A DNA stretch of 64,000 nucleotides from a bacterium (GCA_030430165.1 JAUIGL010000015.1:1-64000), one strand, 5' to 3'; positions 6,957 to 16,568 are shown, counted from the stretch's first letter. The notes: generated from the sequence alone by a model not told the origin. Numbers and translations: made by a program.

Positions 6957-8804
6957 ATGATACCTCGAAAGCTCGCGCTTCCCTTCGCCTTGCTCTGCTG
7001 CGCCTGCACCACCCCGCCGGCATCGGAGAACCGCGTCATCGCCAGGGTCGGCGGGGTCCCGGCAATCCGTCAGCACCCCGCCCGCGCAAAGACGGTCGAC
7101 CTCAACCTCGACGGCATCAGCCGGCCGGCGATCGCCGTGCGGCCGCGCACGCCGCTGCGCATCGATCTCCCCGAGCACACCCGCGAGCTTCGCTTCAGCC
7201 TGGCGGTTCCCAAGCGAACGCAACGGGCGGTCAGCTACCGCGTCGAAGCGCTCGACCCGACCCAGCGCAAGTGGCGCGAGATCGAGCGCTACGACTTCGC
7301 CCCGGCGGCGGAAGGTTGGTCGAATCGGAGCATCGCCGTCGCCGAGCTCGATCCCGCGGCGAGCGCCCTTCGCTTTCGCGTTCGCCTCGGCGAGGGAAAG
7401 GCCCCGGCGCGTCCGTACGTCGGCTCGATCCTCGCTCTCGGCCAAGCGACCGCGCCCAGCCCGCCGAACGTTCTCCTGATATCGCTGGATACGCTCGGTG
7501 CCCGCTACATGGGATTCTATGGCAATCGAGCTCCCGTCAGCCCGACTCTCGATCGGTGGTTCGAAAATGCCTTCACCTTCCGCCGCGCCTACGCCCCCTA
7601 CGGCAATACCCTGGTCTCCCACTCGTCGCTCTTTTCCGGACAGTATCCGCGAACGCACGGCCGGCTGATCGGCAAGAACCTGCCGGCCCTCAACTCCCTC
7701 GTCGAGGCCTTCACCGCCGCCGGCTACCGCGCCGAGGCCATCACCGAGAACGGCTTCATCAATTCCTCCCTCGGCTTTGCCGTCGGCTTCGACCGCTACG
7801 ACAACGGGCCGAACAAGCTGATCCGCCACCTCGGCCCGCACGCCCGCACCGGCGCCGAGGAGACATTCCGCCGCGCCGCGGACTGGCTTCGCAAACAGGG
7901 GACCGACGCCCCCTTCCTGCTGTTCGTGCACACCTACGAGGTGCACTCGCCGTACATCAACTCGAGCGAGGGCAGTCAGAAAATTGCATCGATGATCACC
8001 CCCGGCGACCGGCGCAACCTGGCGTCGCAATCGGGGACCATGATCGCGGAATACAACGAAGGCACCCGCGAGCTCGACGAGGCCGATCTCGCGCGACTTT
8101 CCGCCCACTACCAGGGGCGCATCCGCGACCTCGACGACGCCTTCGCCGGGTTGATGCAGGCGCTTCACGAGTCGCGGCTCGACGAGAACACGATCGTCGT
8201 CGTCACCTCGGACCACGGCGAGCAGTTCGGCGAGTACGGTCGGCTCGGCCACGGCATGTCCCTGCACGGAGCCGTTCTCCAGGTCCCTCTCGCCTTTCGC
8301 TGGCCGGGTCGCATCGAGGCGCAACGCAGCCCACTCGACGTCGAGCTGGTCGACGTCCTGCCGACGGTTCTCGATCTCGCGGGCTTGTCGGTTCCGGCCA
8401 CCGTCGAGGGACGAAGCCTCGCTCCGCTGCTGCTCGACAAGACCGGTGAGCTGGCTGATCGTCCCTCCTTCGCGGAGATGATCGTCGAGAAGAGCCCGTG
8501 CCCGGACGACCCGGAGCGACGCGAGTGCCTGTCCCACTCGGTGACGGTTCGTCTCGCCGGCTGGAAGTTGATCCGAACCCTCGGAACCAGCGAGACCCGC
8601 CTGATCAAGCTCGACACCGACCCCAACGAAAAATACGACCTGTCGGCAAAGCACCCGGATCGCGTTGCCCGGCTCGGCCTGCTGATCGACGGGTACATGT
8701 CCGGCGCCCGGCGCGACCCGGCCGAGGTTCGCGCCGACGACCTTTCCGAAGAAATTTCGGACGACCTCAGGGAGCGCCTGCGCGCCCTCGGCTACCTCGA
8801 ATGA
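6957..8804 (+). CDS. Sulfatase-family lipoprotein
   Basis: A 615-residue protein with a short hydrophobic leader ending ALLCCAC, a likely lipobox. Residues 20-160 form an extra N-terminal beta-rich domain. The alkaline-phosphatase-fold sulfatase domain starts at NVLLISLDTLGARYMGFYG (metal-binding Asp) and includes SHSSLFSGQYPRTHG and VVTSDHGEQFGEYG. The canonical CxPxR active-site motif is replaced by TLVSH, as in sulfatase relatives that use Thr as nucleophile and act on phosphoesters or transfer phosphoglycerol. The true reaction may therefore not be sulfate ester cleavage. ATG at 6957 was chosen because the leader begins there. It is divergent from xrtH and followed 75 nt later by mutS2. 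Confidence 0.85.
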   Translation: MIPRKLALPFALLCCACTTPPASENRVIARVGGVPAIRQHPARAKTVDLNLDGISRPAIAVRPRTPLRIDLPEHTRELRFSLAVPKRTQRAVSYRVEALDPTQRKWREIERYDFAPAAEGWSNRSIAVAELDPAASALRFRVRLGEGKAPARPYVGSILALGQATAPSPPNVLLISLDTLGARYMGFYGNRAPVSPTLDRWFENAFTFRRAYAPYGNTLVSHSSLFSGQYPRTHGRLIGKNLPALNSLVEAFTAAGYRAEAITENGFINSSLGFAVGFDRYDNGPNKLIRHLGPHARTGAEETFRRAADWLRKQGTDAPFLLFVHTYEVHSPYINSSEGSQKIASMITPGDRRNLASQSGTMIAEYNEGTRELDEADLARLSAHYQGRIRDLDDAFAGLMQALHESRLDENTIVVVTSDHGEQFGEYGRLGHGMSLHGAVLQVPLAFRWPGRIEAQRSPLDVELVDVLPTVLDLAGLSVPATVEGRSLAPLLLDKTGELADRPSFAEMIVEKSPCPDDPERRECLSHSVTVRLAGWKLIRTLGTSETRLIKLDTDPNEKYDLSAKHPDRVARLGLLIDGYMSGARRDPAEVRADDLSEEISDDLRERLRALGYLE

Positions 8805-8879
8805 CGCTCGGCGCGGCGGCGTCTACGAACGTGTAAAACGTCTGGTCCCCGCGCCGCGGCGCCTGCTATTCTTCCGCCG

Positions 8880-11243
8880 ATGCGGCCGCGAGATTTGGAC
8901 TCGCTCGGATTCCCCGGCGTTCGTCGCCGGGTCGCCGAGCTGGCGACTTCGCAGGTCGGCAAACGGCGGTGCCTGACGTTGCAGCCGAGCATCGAGGCGA
9001 ACGGCGCGGTCGAGGAGCTCGAGACCGCCGAACGCTTCGCGCGCTTGATCGCGACCCAAGGCCACCCTCCGATCAGCGCGTTTCCCGATGTCGCCGAGCA
9101 CCTCAGACAGGCGTCGCTCGACGGTTTCGTCGCCAGCGGAGAGGCCTTGGTCGAGGTGCGCGCGGTCCTCGACTGCATTCATCGTTGCCGCCGGTTCTTC
9201 TCCCGCCTCGAGGGCAACCACCGGCAGCTGGCCGCCATCGCCGAGGACCTGCCCGATCTCGAGCCCGTGCGCGAGGCTCTCGAACGTTCGCTCGATCACG
9301 ATGGCAGCGTCCTCGACCAGGCGAGCGACGAGTTGGCCGCCGTCCGCGCAGCGATCCGCCGGTTGCGCAACACCCTGAGCCGGCGCCTGCACGACCTGGT
9401 CGGCAAACAGAGCATGTCGGACGTCGTCTCCGACCAGTACGTGACGATTCGCAACGATCGTTTCGTCATCCCGGTCAAAGCCGGATCGTCGTCGCGCGTG
9501 CAGGGCGTGGTGCAGGACCGCTCGGTCTCCGGCGAGACGTTCTTCGTCGAACCGCTGTTCGCGGTCGAGCTCAACAACGACCTGCTCAACGCGGTGCGCG
9601 ACGAGCAAGCCGCGGTGCGACGGGTTCTCGCCGACCTCACCTCCCTGGTGCGCCGCGAATCCGAGGCGATCGCCGCCGCGGTGGAGAAACTGGCGGCGAT
9701 CGACTGCGCCGCCGCGCGAGGGCGTTTCGCAATCGAATACGACTGCGCCCGGCCAGTGTTCTCCGACGGAGAAATCACCCTGCGCAACGCGCGCCATCCG
9801 GGCCTGTTGTTCACCGGCCGCCCGGTCACGCCGATCGACATCCTCCTGCCGTCCGACAAGCGGGCGCTGGTGATCACCGGGCCCAACACCGGCGGCAAGA
9901 CGGTCGCGCTCAAGACCCTCGGATTGTTCGCGCTGATGGCGCAGAGCGGCATTCTGATTCCGGTCGACCCAGGCGCAACACTCCCCCTCTTCGAAAGAGT
10001 GTTCACCGACGTCGGCGACGAGCAGAACATCGAGCGCGACCTTTCGACCTTCTCGGCGCACGTCGTGAATCTGCGCGAGATCCTCGACCAGCCGCCCGCC
10101 GGCTCGCTGATCCTGCTCGACGAGCCCGGAGTCGGCACCGACCCGGAAGAGGGCGCGGCCCTAGCCGTCGGCTTGTTGCGCCACTTGGAGCAACGCGCCA
10201 GCCGGGTGGTCGTCACCACGCACTATCGCTCGGTGAAGTTGTACGCGGTCAGCAGCGAGGCGTGCCAGGTCGCCGCGGTCGACTTCGAAGTCGCCACCTT
10301 GGAACCGCATTACCAGCTGATCTACCACTCGCTGGGTCGCAGCATGGCGCTGCCGATCGCAGAGCGCCTCGGCCTGCCGTCACCGGTACTGGAGCTGGCC
10401 AGACAGGCTCAGTCCGAAGACACGCGTACCTTCAACGAGGCGCTCGAGCGACTCGAAGCTTCGCGACGCGAGCTCGAGAGCGAGCGCGCCGGGCTTCGCT
10501 CGCGCCGGCAGGAGCTCGATACGCTGGCCGCCGAAGTCGGCGAGCGCGAAGCCGAGGCAAAAAAGCTGGTCGAGACCCTGCGCGAGCGCAAGCAGCGCGC
10601 CTGGAAGGACGAGCTGCGCAACGCCCGCGACTTCGTGCGCGAGCTCAAGGACAAGGGGCGCAGCCGACTGCGCAAGAACCCAGCCGAGAGCGCCGATTTC
10701 GCCGCCTTCGTCCGCGAACAGGAAGCGCAGATTCGCGAACACGAGAAAGCGCTCGCACCGCCCCCGGTCGAGCCCGCCGCGGCGCCCGGCGTGACGCCGT
10801 CGCGTCCGCGCCCCGGCGACACGGTGGAAGTGGGAACGCGCGGTATCCGAGGCGAGTTGCTCTCGATCGAAGGCGAGCGGGCGTGGATCCAACGGGGCAC
10901 GCTGCGCTTCGAAGTCCCCACCGCCCAGCTGACCAAAGTCGGGCGCAAGCGCAGAGTCGAGCCGGAAGTGCGCATCAGTCGCTCGGTCGAGTCGGTGAGC
11001 AGTGAAATCACCCTGGTCGGACTGCGCGCGCGTCAGGCGCTGGAAAAGCTGGAAGGGTTCCTCGACCGCGCAGCGCAGACCGACCAGGACTCGGTGCGCA
11101 TCATCCACGGGGTCGGCAGTGGCGCGCTGCGCCGCGCGGTACGCGACTACTTGTCGACCAGTCCCTACTGCTCTGCCTTCCGCGCCGGCGAAGACGGCGA
11201 GGGAGGCGCAGGCGTAACCGTCGCGGTGCTGGCAGCCGACTGA
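8880..11243 (+). CDS. mutS2: MutS2 ATPase/Smr endonuclease
   Basis: A 787-residue protein with the MutS2 layout. It lacks the mismatch-binding domain, has a core/lever region (residues 1-300), an ATPase with Walker A GPNTGGKT near residue 337, the DVGDEQNIERDLSTFSAH segment, Walker B LILLDEPGVGTDP and a switch THY. A coiled-coil arm (about 510-620, Glu/Arg-rich) follows, then a C-terminal Smr domain (VGLRARQALEKLEGFLDRA, IIHGVGSGALR). MutS2 suppresses recombination and, in Firmicutes (also called RqcU), rescues collided ribosomes. Length and domains are complete. The 75-bp gap to the sulfatase gene shows no clear terminator or promoter. Confidence 0.96.
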   Translation: MRPRDLDSLGFPGVRRRVAELATSQVGKRRCLTLQPSIEANGAVEELETAERFARLIATQGHPPISAFPDVAEHLRQASLDGFVASGEALVEVRAVLDCIHRCRRFFSRLEGNHRQLAAIAEDLPDLEPVREALERSLDHDGSVLDQASDELAAVRAAIRRLRNTLSRRLHDLVGKQSMSDVVSDQYVTIRNDRFVIPVKAGSSSRVQGVVQDRSVSGETFFVEPLFAVELNNDLLNAVRDEQAAVRRVLADLTSLVRRESEAIAAAVEKLAAIDCAAARGRFAIEYDCARPVFSDGEITLRNARHPGLLFTGRPVTPIDILLPSDKRALVITGPNTGGKTVALKTLGLFALMAQSGILIPVDPGATLPLFERVFTDVGDEQNIERDLSTFSAHVVNLREILDQPPAGSLILLDEPGVGTDPEEGAALAVGLLRHLEQRASRVVVTTHYRSVKLYAVSSEACQVAAVDFEVATLEPHYQLIYHSLGRSMALPIAERLGLPSPVLELARQAQSEDTRTFNEALERLEASRRELESERAGLRSRRQELDTLAAEVGEREAEAKKLVETLRERKQRAWKDELRNARDFVRELKDKGRSRLRKNPAESADFAAFVREQEAQIREHEKALAPPPVEPAAAPGVTPSRPRPGDTVEVGTRGIRGELLSIEGERAWIQRGTLRFEVPTAQLTKVGRKRRVEPEVRISRSVESVSSEITLVGLRARQALEKLEGFLDRAAQTDQDSVRIIHGVGSGALRRAVRDYLSTSPYCSAFRAGEDGEGGAGVTVAVLAAD

Positions 11244-11261
11244 AATAGTTTGCTCGCGATG

Positions 11262-11291
11262 TTGGCACCGGTGGCATGCGGCTGCTAAAAC
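11262..11291 (+). promoter_or_regulatory. Possible sigma-70 promoter for the basic repeat protein
   Basis: TTGGCA at 11262-11267 and TAAAAC at 11286-11291 are separated by 18 nt, 29 nt upstream of the ATG at 11320. A purine-rich site (GAGGGGG) lies about 8 nt before the start. This is a sequence-only guess. Confidence 0.35.
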
Positions 11292-11319
11292 ACCGTTAAA
11301 CCGTAGAGGGGGCCGTTCC

Positions 11320-11724
11320 ATGGCGAACACGATTCGAGGTCAGATCTCCGCGATGATTCGCGACGTGGAGAAAGCAGCGCGGCAGATCCGGACGGAAGTC
11401 CGCAAGCAGTACAAAGCGACTCCGAAGAACCTCGACGAGGCGGCATCGCAATTGCGGCGCGGAGCCGCCGAGGCGGCGTACCAGGTCGAACGCTACGTCC
11501 GCGAGGTGCGACTCGATCTGCAGGAGTCCGGCAAGAAGCCTGCGAAGAAGCGCGCTGCCAAGAAGTCGCGGCGCAAAGCTGCCAAGAAGTCGACGCGCAA
11601 GACGGCGAAGAAATCGACCCGCAAGACGGCGAAGAGGTCGACTCGCAAGACGGCCAGAAAGTCGACTCGCAAGGCGGCAAAGAAGACCGCGAAGAAATCG
11701 ACGCGCAAACGCGCGTCCCGCTGA
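11320..11724 (+). CDS. Histone H1-like basic repeat protein
   Basis: A 134-residue protein. Residues 1-66 form a mostly helical, mixed-charge N-terminal region (MANTIRGQISAMIRDVEK). Residues 67-134 are an extreme Lys/Arg/Ala/Ser/Thr tail of near-identical octapeptides (KKSTRKTA, KRSTRKTA, RKSTRKAA). The tail resembles eukaryotic histone H1 C-termini and bacterial H1-like proteins such as HctB, AlgP and Bordetella BpH1, which bind and compact DNA. A nucleoid role is inferred from composition only. It stands alone between mutS2 and murJ, with a plausible promoter of its own. Confidence 0.8.
   Translation: MANTIRGQISAMIRDVEKAARQIRTEVRKQYKATPKNLDEAASQLRRGAAEAAYQVERYVREVRLDLQESGKKPAKKRAAKKSRRKAAKKSTRKTAKKSTRKTAKRSTRKTARKSTRKAAKKTAKKSTRKRASR
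11557..11676 (+). repeat. Five 24-bp tandem repeats inside the H1-like gene
   Basis: Five consecutive 24-nt units (11557, 11581, 11605, 11629, 11653) encode the Lys-Arg octapeptides. A sixth, diverged unit follows. Third positions vary (tcgacg, tcgacc, tcgact), so the units have been under protein-level selection rather than being a fresh expansion. Copy-number variation between strains is likely. Confidence 0.85.
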
Positions 11725-11802
11725 CGCCGACGGCATTCGCCTACCGCGGCCGGGCTTGCCCCGGGCGCGGTAGGCATGCGCGGCTCCCCCTGAGGGCGAC
11801 TG

Positions 11803-13359
11803 GTGGCGGAAGAGGCGAGCGCAAAGGGGGTCGGCGCCGCGGCGATCCTCCTTGCAGCCAGCGTTCTCCTCTCCCGCGTACTCGGATACGCGCGCGAGGC
11901 GCTGCTCGCCTATCGCGTCGGCGCCGGGCCAGATGCGGACGCCTACTACGCGGCGTTCCAGATTCCGGACCTGCTCAATTATCTGCTCGCCGGCGGCGCG
12001 TTGTCCGTCGCCTTCCTGCCGATGTACACCAGCCGGCGGAGCGGCGGGCGGGAAGACGACGCCGATCACCTGCTGGCAGTCGTACTCGGCACTCTGACCG
12101 CGGCGGCAGTGGTCGCCACGGTCGTGTTGTGGTGGCAGGCACCTGCGCTGATCAACCTGCAGTTTCCCAAGTTCGACGCGGCGACACAGACACTTACGAC
12201 TCGACTCACGCGGATCGTGCTACCGGCACAGATCTTTTTCGTCGCCGGAGGAATCATCAATGCGACGCTGCTCGCGCGCGGCCGATTCGGTGCCGCCGCC
12301 GCCGCACCGCTGCTCTACAACGGCGGAATCATCGCCGGCGGACTCACCCTGGCATCGTTCACCCCCACAGCGGTCGAGGGATTCTCCTGGGGAGCTCTGG
12401 CGGGCGCGATTCTCGGCCCCTTCCTGGCGCCGTTGCTCGACGCGCGCAACCGCGTCCGCTTGGGCTTGCGCATAGCGCCACTGGCGCCGGTCTTCCGTTC
12501 CTACCTCTGGATCGCCGCACCGCTGATGCTCGGGCAGACCCTGCTCACCGTCGACGAATGGTACGAGCGTTGGTTCGGCGCGCTTCTCGACCCGGGTACG
12601 GTCGCTCATCTCAGCTACGCGCGGCGACTGATGCTGGTTCCGGTGGCAGTCGTCGGTCAGGCAATCGCGGCGGCGGCGCTGCCGGCTATGTCGCGGCTGT
12701 GGGCCGAGAAGAAGACCGAGGATCTCGACCGGCTGGTCGAACGCACCCTGCGTACCGGGATCGTGCTCGCCGTCTTCGCCGGCGCCGGCTTCTATCTGCT
12801 GGCCCCCGAGGTGGTCGCGTTGGTCTACCAGCGCGGCGCCTTCTCCAGCGAAGACGCCACTGCGGTGTCGGCGATCCTCGCCCTGCTGTCGCTCGCAGTT
12901 CCGGCTTGGATCGCGCAACAGATCATCACCCGCGCTTTCTACGCCCGCGGCGACACCTGGCGGCCGATGTTGCTGGGTACCGTCTTCGCCATCGCCGCCA
13001 TCCCCCTCTACCTCGCGCTGGGCGATCGCTTCGGAGCAATCGGTCTGGCAATGGCACCGGGGATCGCCATGTCGGCCAACGCGCTGGCGACCATCGCGCT
13101 GGCCCGCAGGCTGCACGGCGCACCGCGCCTCGGCGATCTCGCCGCCGTCTTCGGGCGCGCCGTGGCGATCGCCGCGGTCGCCATCGCCGCCGCGCTCTTG
13201 CTGGGCGGCCAGCAGCCCGGGATCGGCCACGGCATCTTCCGCGGCGCGGTCTTCGCGGCAGCTCTGCTGGGAGCGACCTTCGTCATCGGCGACGCCGCGG
13301 TGAAGGGTGCGGTGCGGCAACTGGCGGAAAAGGTCTTGCGGCGGGTTCGGCGTTCGTAA
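11803..13359 (+). CDS. murJ: MurJ lipid II flippase
   Basis: A 518-residue MATE/MVF-family polytopic protein (about 14 helices). It has the family N-terminus (SRVLGYAREALLAYRVG, DAYYAAFQIPDLLNYLLAGGALSVAFLP) and the internal LPAQIFFVAGGIINATLLARGRFGAAAAAPLLYNGG region; charged Arg residues in helices 1 and 2 match those needed in MurJ. It flips undecaprenyl-linked peptidoglycan precursor across the inner membrane. Translation starts at GTG 11803; no ATG lies nearby in frame. It is 78 nt downstream of the H1-like gene. Confidence 0.93.
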   Translation: MAEEASAKGVGAAAILLAASVLLSRVLGYAREALLAYRVGAGPDADAYYAAFQIPDLLNYLLAGGALSVAFLPMYTSRRSGGREDDADHLLAVVLGTLTAAAVVATVVLWWQAPALINLQFPKFDAATQTLTTRLTRIVLPAQIFFVAGGIINATLLARGRFGAAAAAPLLYNGGIIAGGLTLASFTPTAVEGFSWGALAGAILGPFLAPLLDARNRVRLGLRIAPLAPVFRSYLWIAAPLMLGQTLLTVDEWYERWFGALLDPGTVAHLSYARRLMLVPVAVVGQAIAAAALPAMSRLWAEKKTEDLDRLVERTLRTGIVLAVFAGAGFYLLAPEVVALVYQRGAFSSEDATAVSAILALLSLAVPAWIAQQIITRAFYARGDTWRPMLLGTVFAIAAIPLYLALGDRFGAIGLAMAPGIAMSANALATIALARRLHGAPRLGDLAAVFGRAVAIAAVAIAAALLLGGQQPGIGHGIFRGAVFAAALLGATFVIGDAAVKGAVRQLAEKVLRRVRRS

Positions 13360-13587
13360 GTCGGGGGTCGCCGAGAACGAGAAACGAAGGCCGCTGGCTT
13401 GGGCTGGAGGACACGGCTGGGATGGTCGTCTCTGGCGCAACGATAGCGGGCGTGCGCAACCCGCATTGTGTGCGACTCATCGTTGCGCATCGACAGGTCA
13501 CCCAAGACCGAGCAAAGCACAGAACACTTTGCACGCAGTAGTCAAATGCTCGTGGTTTGCGATCACATCGCGTGGTAAAAACCGCGC

Positions 13588-14907
13588 GTGGACCGACAGC
13601 CCCCGCAAGGACCGACGGTCAGCGACCGCGAGCTGACGGCGCGGTTCCGCGCCGCGCTCAACGAGGAGGTCGCCGACGCGATGCCGAAGGCGGTGATCGT
13701 CTTCCTCGCGATGATGACGATCGCCTTCGCGATCGAGGGACTGCACCACACCGAGCGCCTGGTCCCGTTGACCGTCACCATCTTCGCCTTGACCGCCACC
13801 TGCGTCGGCGGGATCGCGGCGTCGCGCGGTTTGCCCGGGCACGCGCCCCAGGTCACCTTGGTCACGGTTCTCCTGCTCGCCATCATCCTGGCGACCTACC
13901 AAACGCAGATCGGCGACAACGCAATCCTGTCGCTCCTCGGCATGATCGGCTATCTGACCGGCCTCGTCGTCCTGTTTCCGTGGGGCCCGTGGTTTCAAGC
14001 TGCCGCGGCCACCGGGATCATGCTCATCCACCTCGTGACCCTGTCGTCGTTCGACCAGCATCTCCTAGCGCCGGTGTACGGCATGTTCGCGCTCGCCACT
14101 CATGCGTTCATGACGATCCTCGGTGCCGCCCTTCTCGAGCGCTACCGCTGGTCCGCGTTCTGCGAGGCGACCCAGGCCGAGCACAACGCCCGCGAGGCGG
14201 CCCGGGCGAACCAGGCAAAGTCGAACTTCCTCGCCTCGGTTTCCCACGAGCTGCGAACGCCGCTCAACATCATCTTCGGCTACACCGACCTGCTGATCGA
14301 GGACGGCTTCGACCGGGACGACGAAAGGCAAGACGCATTGCGGCGAATCCGAGCGCAGTCCGGCAATCTGCTCGGCATGATCCAGACGATGCTCGACGTC
14401 AACAAGCTCGAAGCCGGCGGCGTCGCCGTCGACCCCAGCGAGTTCAGCGTCGGCGACCTGATCGACAACCTGAAGCTCAACGTCCCGCCGAGCTGGTGCA
14501 AGGACGGCGTGGTCCTCGAGTGGGACGTCCCCGGAGCCGAGGCCATCATGCGCAGCGACTCCGACAAGATCGAGACCGTGCTGCGCAATTTGATTCACAA
14601 TGCCCTCAAGTACACCGAGCAGGGCAAGGTTCACGTGCGCGCCGCGGCAACCCCGGGCAACTGCAAGGTCGACTTCACCGTAACCGACACCGGCAAGGGA
14701 ATCCCGGCGGACGACCTCGACCAGATCTTCCAGATGTTCAGGCAGAGCGGGTCGCGCCGTCAGGGAGGCGTCGGCCTCGGATTGTTCCTGGCGCGCCAGC
14801 TGACCGAGGCGTTGGGCGGCACCATCCGGGCTGAATCCGACCTCGGCCGGGGTTCCGTGTTCACCGTCGCGCTGCCGCTCCAACTGCCGCGCGAGCTCGC
14901 CGATTGA
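13588..14907 (+). CDS. Membrane-bound sensor histidine kinase
   Basis: A 439-residue protein starting with GTG. Six predicted transmembrane helices (about residues 30-190) form an MASE-like sensor without a large periplasmic loop. A HisKA dimerisation domain with phospho-acceptor His in FLASVSHELRTPLN (about residue 219) and a HATPase_c domain with N box (NLIHNALKYT), G1 (DTGKGIP), F box (IFQMF) and G2 (GVGLGLFLA) follow. It would autophosphorylate and signal to an unlinked response regulator; none is encoded nearby, so it is an orphan kinase. The 228 nt between murJ and this gene contain no feature I can name. Confidence 0.9.
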   Translation: MDRQPPQGPTVSDRELTARFRAALNEEVADAMPKAVIVFLAMMTIAFAIEGLHHTERLVPLTVTIFALTATCVGGIAASRGLPGHAPQVTLVTVLLLAIILATYQTQIGDNAILSLLGMIGYLTGLVVLFPWGPWFQAAAATGIMLIHLVTLSSFDQHLLAPVYGMFALATHAFMTILGAALLERYRWSAFCEATQAEHNAREAARANQAKSNFLASVSHELRTPLNIIFGYTDLLIEDGFDRDDERQDALRRIRAQSGNLLGMIQTMLDVNKLEAGGVAVDPSEFSVGDLIDNLKLNVPPSWCKDGVVLEWDVPGAEAIMRSDSDKIETVLRNLIHNALKYTEQGKVHVRAAATPGNCKVDFTVTDTGKGIPADDLDQIFQMFRQSGSRRQGGVGLGLFLARQLTEALGGTIRAESDLGRGSVFTVALPLQLPRELAD

Positions 14908-14916
14908 GAGTCCGCT

Positions 14917-14937
14917 GAAAAAGCAGGCCGGCCTGCC
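14917..14937 (-). terminator. Intrinsic terminator for the peroxidase gene
   Basis: Read on the minus strand, the self-complementary GCAGGCCGGCCTGC (14923-14936) is followed directly by five T. It lies between two convergent genes, 9 nt past the peroxidase stop codon. The palindrome has no spacer, so the loop must come from its centre. Confidence 0.5.
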
Positions 14938-14945
14938 GGGGCGGC

Positions 14946-16568
14946 TCAGCGCACCGAAAAGACGTCGTCCTGCAGCTCGGCGCCGATATCGGTGTTGCGG
15001 CGGATCACGTCCGACAAGCGCGTCGCTTCGATCTCGGCAAGCTCGGCCCCGGCAAAGACGCGCTGGTACCAGAAACGGTCCCCGTCCCGAAGCCGGCGAA
15101 ACTGGTCCGAAACGACCGCGTGGAACAGCTCCCCCACCATAGCGCCGGCAACGTGATCCTCTGCCAGTCCGCCGACCCAAACGTCGATCGAATCGACGGA
15201 GTCGTAAGAACGCCGCAGCCGCTCGACGGTGTCGGGGTCGCTGCTGATTTCCTCGAACGACGTCACCGGCGCGAGCCCAAATGCCATCCGGGTCAGATTG
15301 TAGTCCATCAGGCCGTGGTCGCGCCCGCGTTGGATGTTGAGGGAGGCGAGGTCGAAACCACCCGCCCCGGGCGGACCAAAGAGGAAGTTGCGGATGTCGT
15401 CGACGACCTGAATGTCGACCTCTTGTGAGTACCCGGCCGCGAGGCCGCGCAACAGCGGCTCGATGCCGCCCTCGTCGACGATCCGCGAGGGTGCAAAAAA
15501 CGCGTCGCGCAGTGCCAGGTGACCCTCCGGGATCGGATTGCCGTCGCCGTCCAAACGCGGAAGCACCGGTGCCAGCAGGGTGTGCCCGACCCGGTACGCG
15601 GCGGTAGAGAACGTCGCGTCGATCGAGGCGTCGACATCGTCCCGGTAGCCACGATACGAACCCAACGCGTCGGCCCCGAGTAGCATCGGCAGGAACTCGT
15701 TGTACGTGATCGCCTGGATCGTCGCGCCGACGCGCGCCCGCGCGCGCTCGTAGATCTCGTCGCCACTCAAACCAGGTTCGTCTGCGGCGATCTGATCCGC
15801 CAGGCGATTGTGCTCGCGGACGAACAGGGTGTGTATCGCGGTGAGCCCAACCTGCTCGTTGGCGCGAACGTCACCGGCGACGAAGAACGTGGGATCCGGA
15901 ACCTCGCCCGGCGTGGCCTCGGCGTTCTCCAGCCCATGGGTGTTGAACGGCAACAAATTGCCGGCGCTGGTGCGCATGCGGCCGCTGCCGTCGTTGCTGC
16001 GCAGCGCGGCGGCCCGTTCGGCATCCGAGCCGTACACGCTCGAGCCATCGATGTAGGCGGTGAGCTTGTTGAACTGGTTGCGCGGGTTGAGGGGATCGGT
16101 TCCCGTTCCCGGCATCGGCGCCGAGCGATCCATCGGGATCATCATCTCGCCGGTCTCCATCGGGTCGAACATCGGATCGCCCATCGGCACCGCGATGTCG
16201 AAGGCTTCACCGGGATGATCGGGCTCGGAAAGCGTAATGTCGTGGTCGAGGAACTGCCCCCACTGCCACAAATAATTGGATGCGCCGGCGCCGTTGGCGA
16301 GGACGCTCTCCTGCCAGCAGCAGCGGTTGCTGACTTCGCGAGCGCTGAGACGGTCCGCCCCCGTGGGCTGGTTCATCTCGTCGTCGTAGACCGCCGGTGC
16401 GATTCGCATCAGCGGAATTCCCGCCATGCCCCATTCGGGATGGGCTCGATTGTTCGTCGCACCGTCGATCGTCCGCGCCTCGAACACTGCCGTGTCGCCA
16501 CTGCCCCCGCCGCCGCAACCGGCGATCGCCAAGGCGAGGAAGACCAACCACTCTCGATTTCTGCGCAT
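14946..16568 (-). CDS. Animal-type haem peroxidase lipoprotein
   Basis: A 540-residue protein with a lipoprotein signal (FLALAIAGCGGGG). The animal haem peroxidase (peroxinectin/myeloperoxidase-like) fold shows the distal His in WGQFLDHDITLS, the Glu of the haem-site region in AITYNEFLPMLLG, the proximal His in YRVGHTLLAP, and NIQRGRDHGLMDYN, the hallmark segment of the family. It would oxidise halides, thiocyanate or organic substrates with H2O2 at the cell envelope. ATG at 16568 is preferred over an in-frame TTG at 16598 because the signal peptide begins there and GGAT precedes it. It is downstream of the ceramidase gene on the same strand (70-nt gap). Confidence 0.92.
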   Translation of the reverse strand: MRRNREWLVFLALAIAGCGGGGSGDTAVFEARTIDGATNNRAHPEWGMAGIPLMRIAPAVYDDEMNQPTGADRLSAREVSNRCCWQESVLANGAGASNYLWQWGQFLDHDITLSEPDHPGEAFDIAVPMGDPMFDPMETGEMMIPMDRSAPMPGTGTDPLNPRNQFNKLTAYIDGSSVYGSDAERAAALRSNDGSGRMRTSAGNLLPFNTHGLENAEATPGEVPDPTFFVAGDVRANEQVGLTAIHTLFVREHNRLADQIAADEPGLSGDEIYERARARVGATIQAITYNEFLPMLLGADALGSYRGYRDDVDASIDATFSTAAYRVGHTLLAPVLPRLDGDGNPIPEGHLALRDAFFAPSRIVDEGGIEPLLRGLAAGYSQEVDIQVVDDIRNFLFGPPGAGGFDLASLNIQRGRDHGLMDYNLTRMAFGLAPVTSFEEISSDPDTVERLRRSYDSVDSIDVWVGGLAEDHVAGAMVGELFHAVVSDQFRRLRDGDRFWYQRVFAGAELAEIEATRLSDVIRRNTDIGAELQDDVFSVR

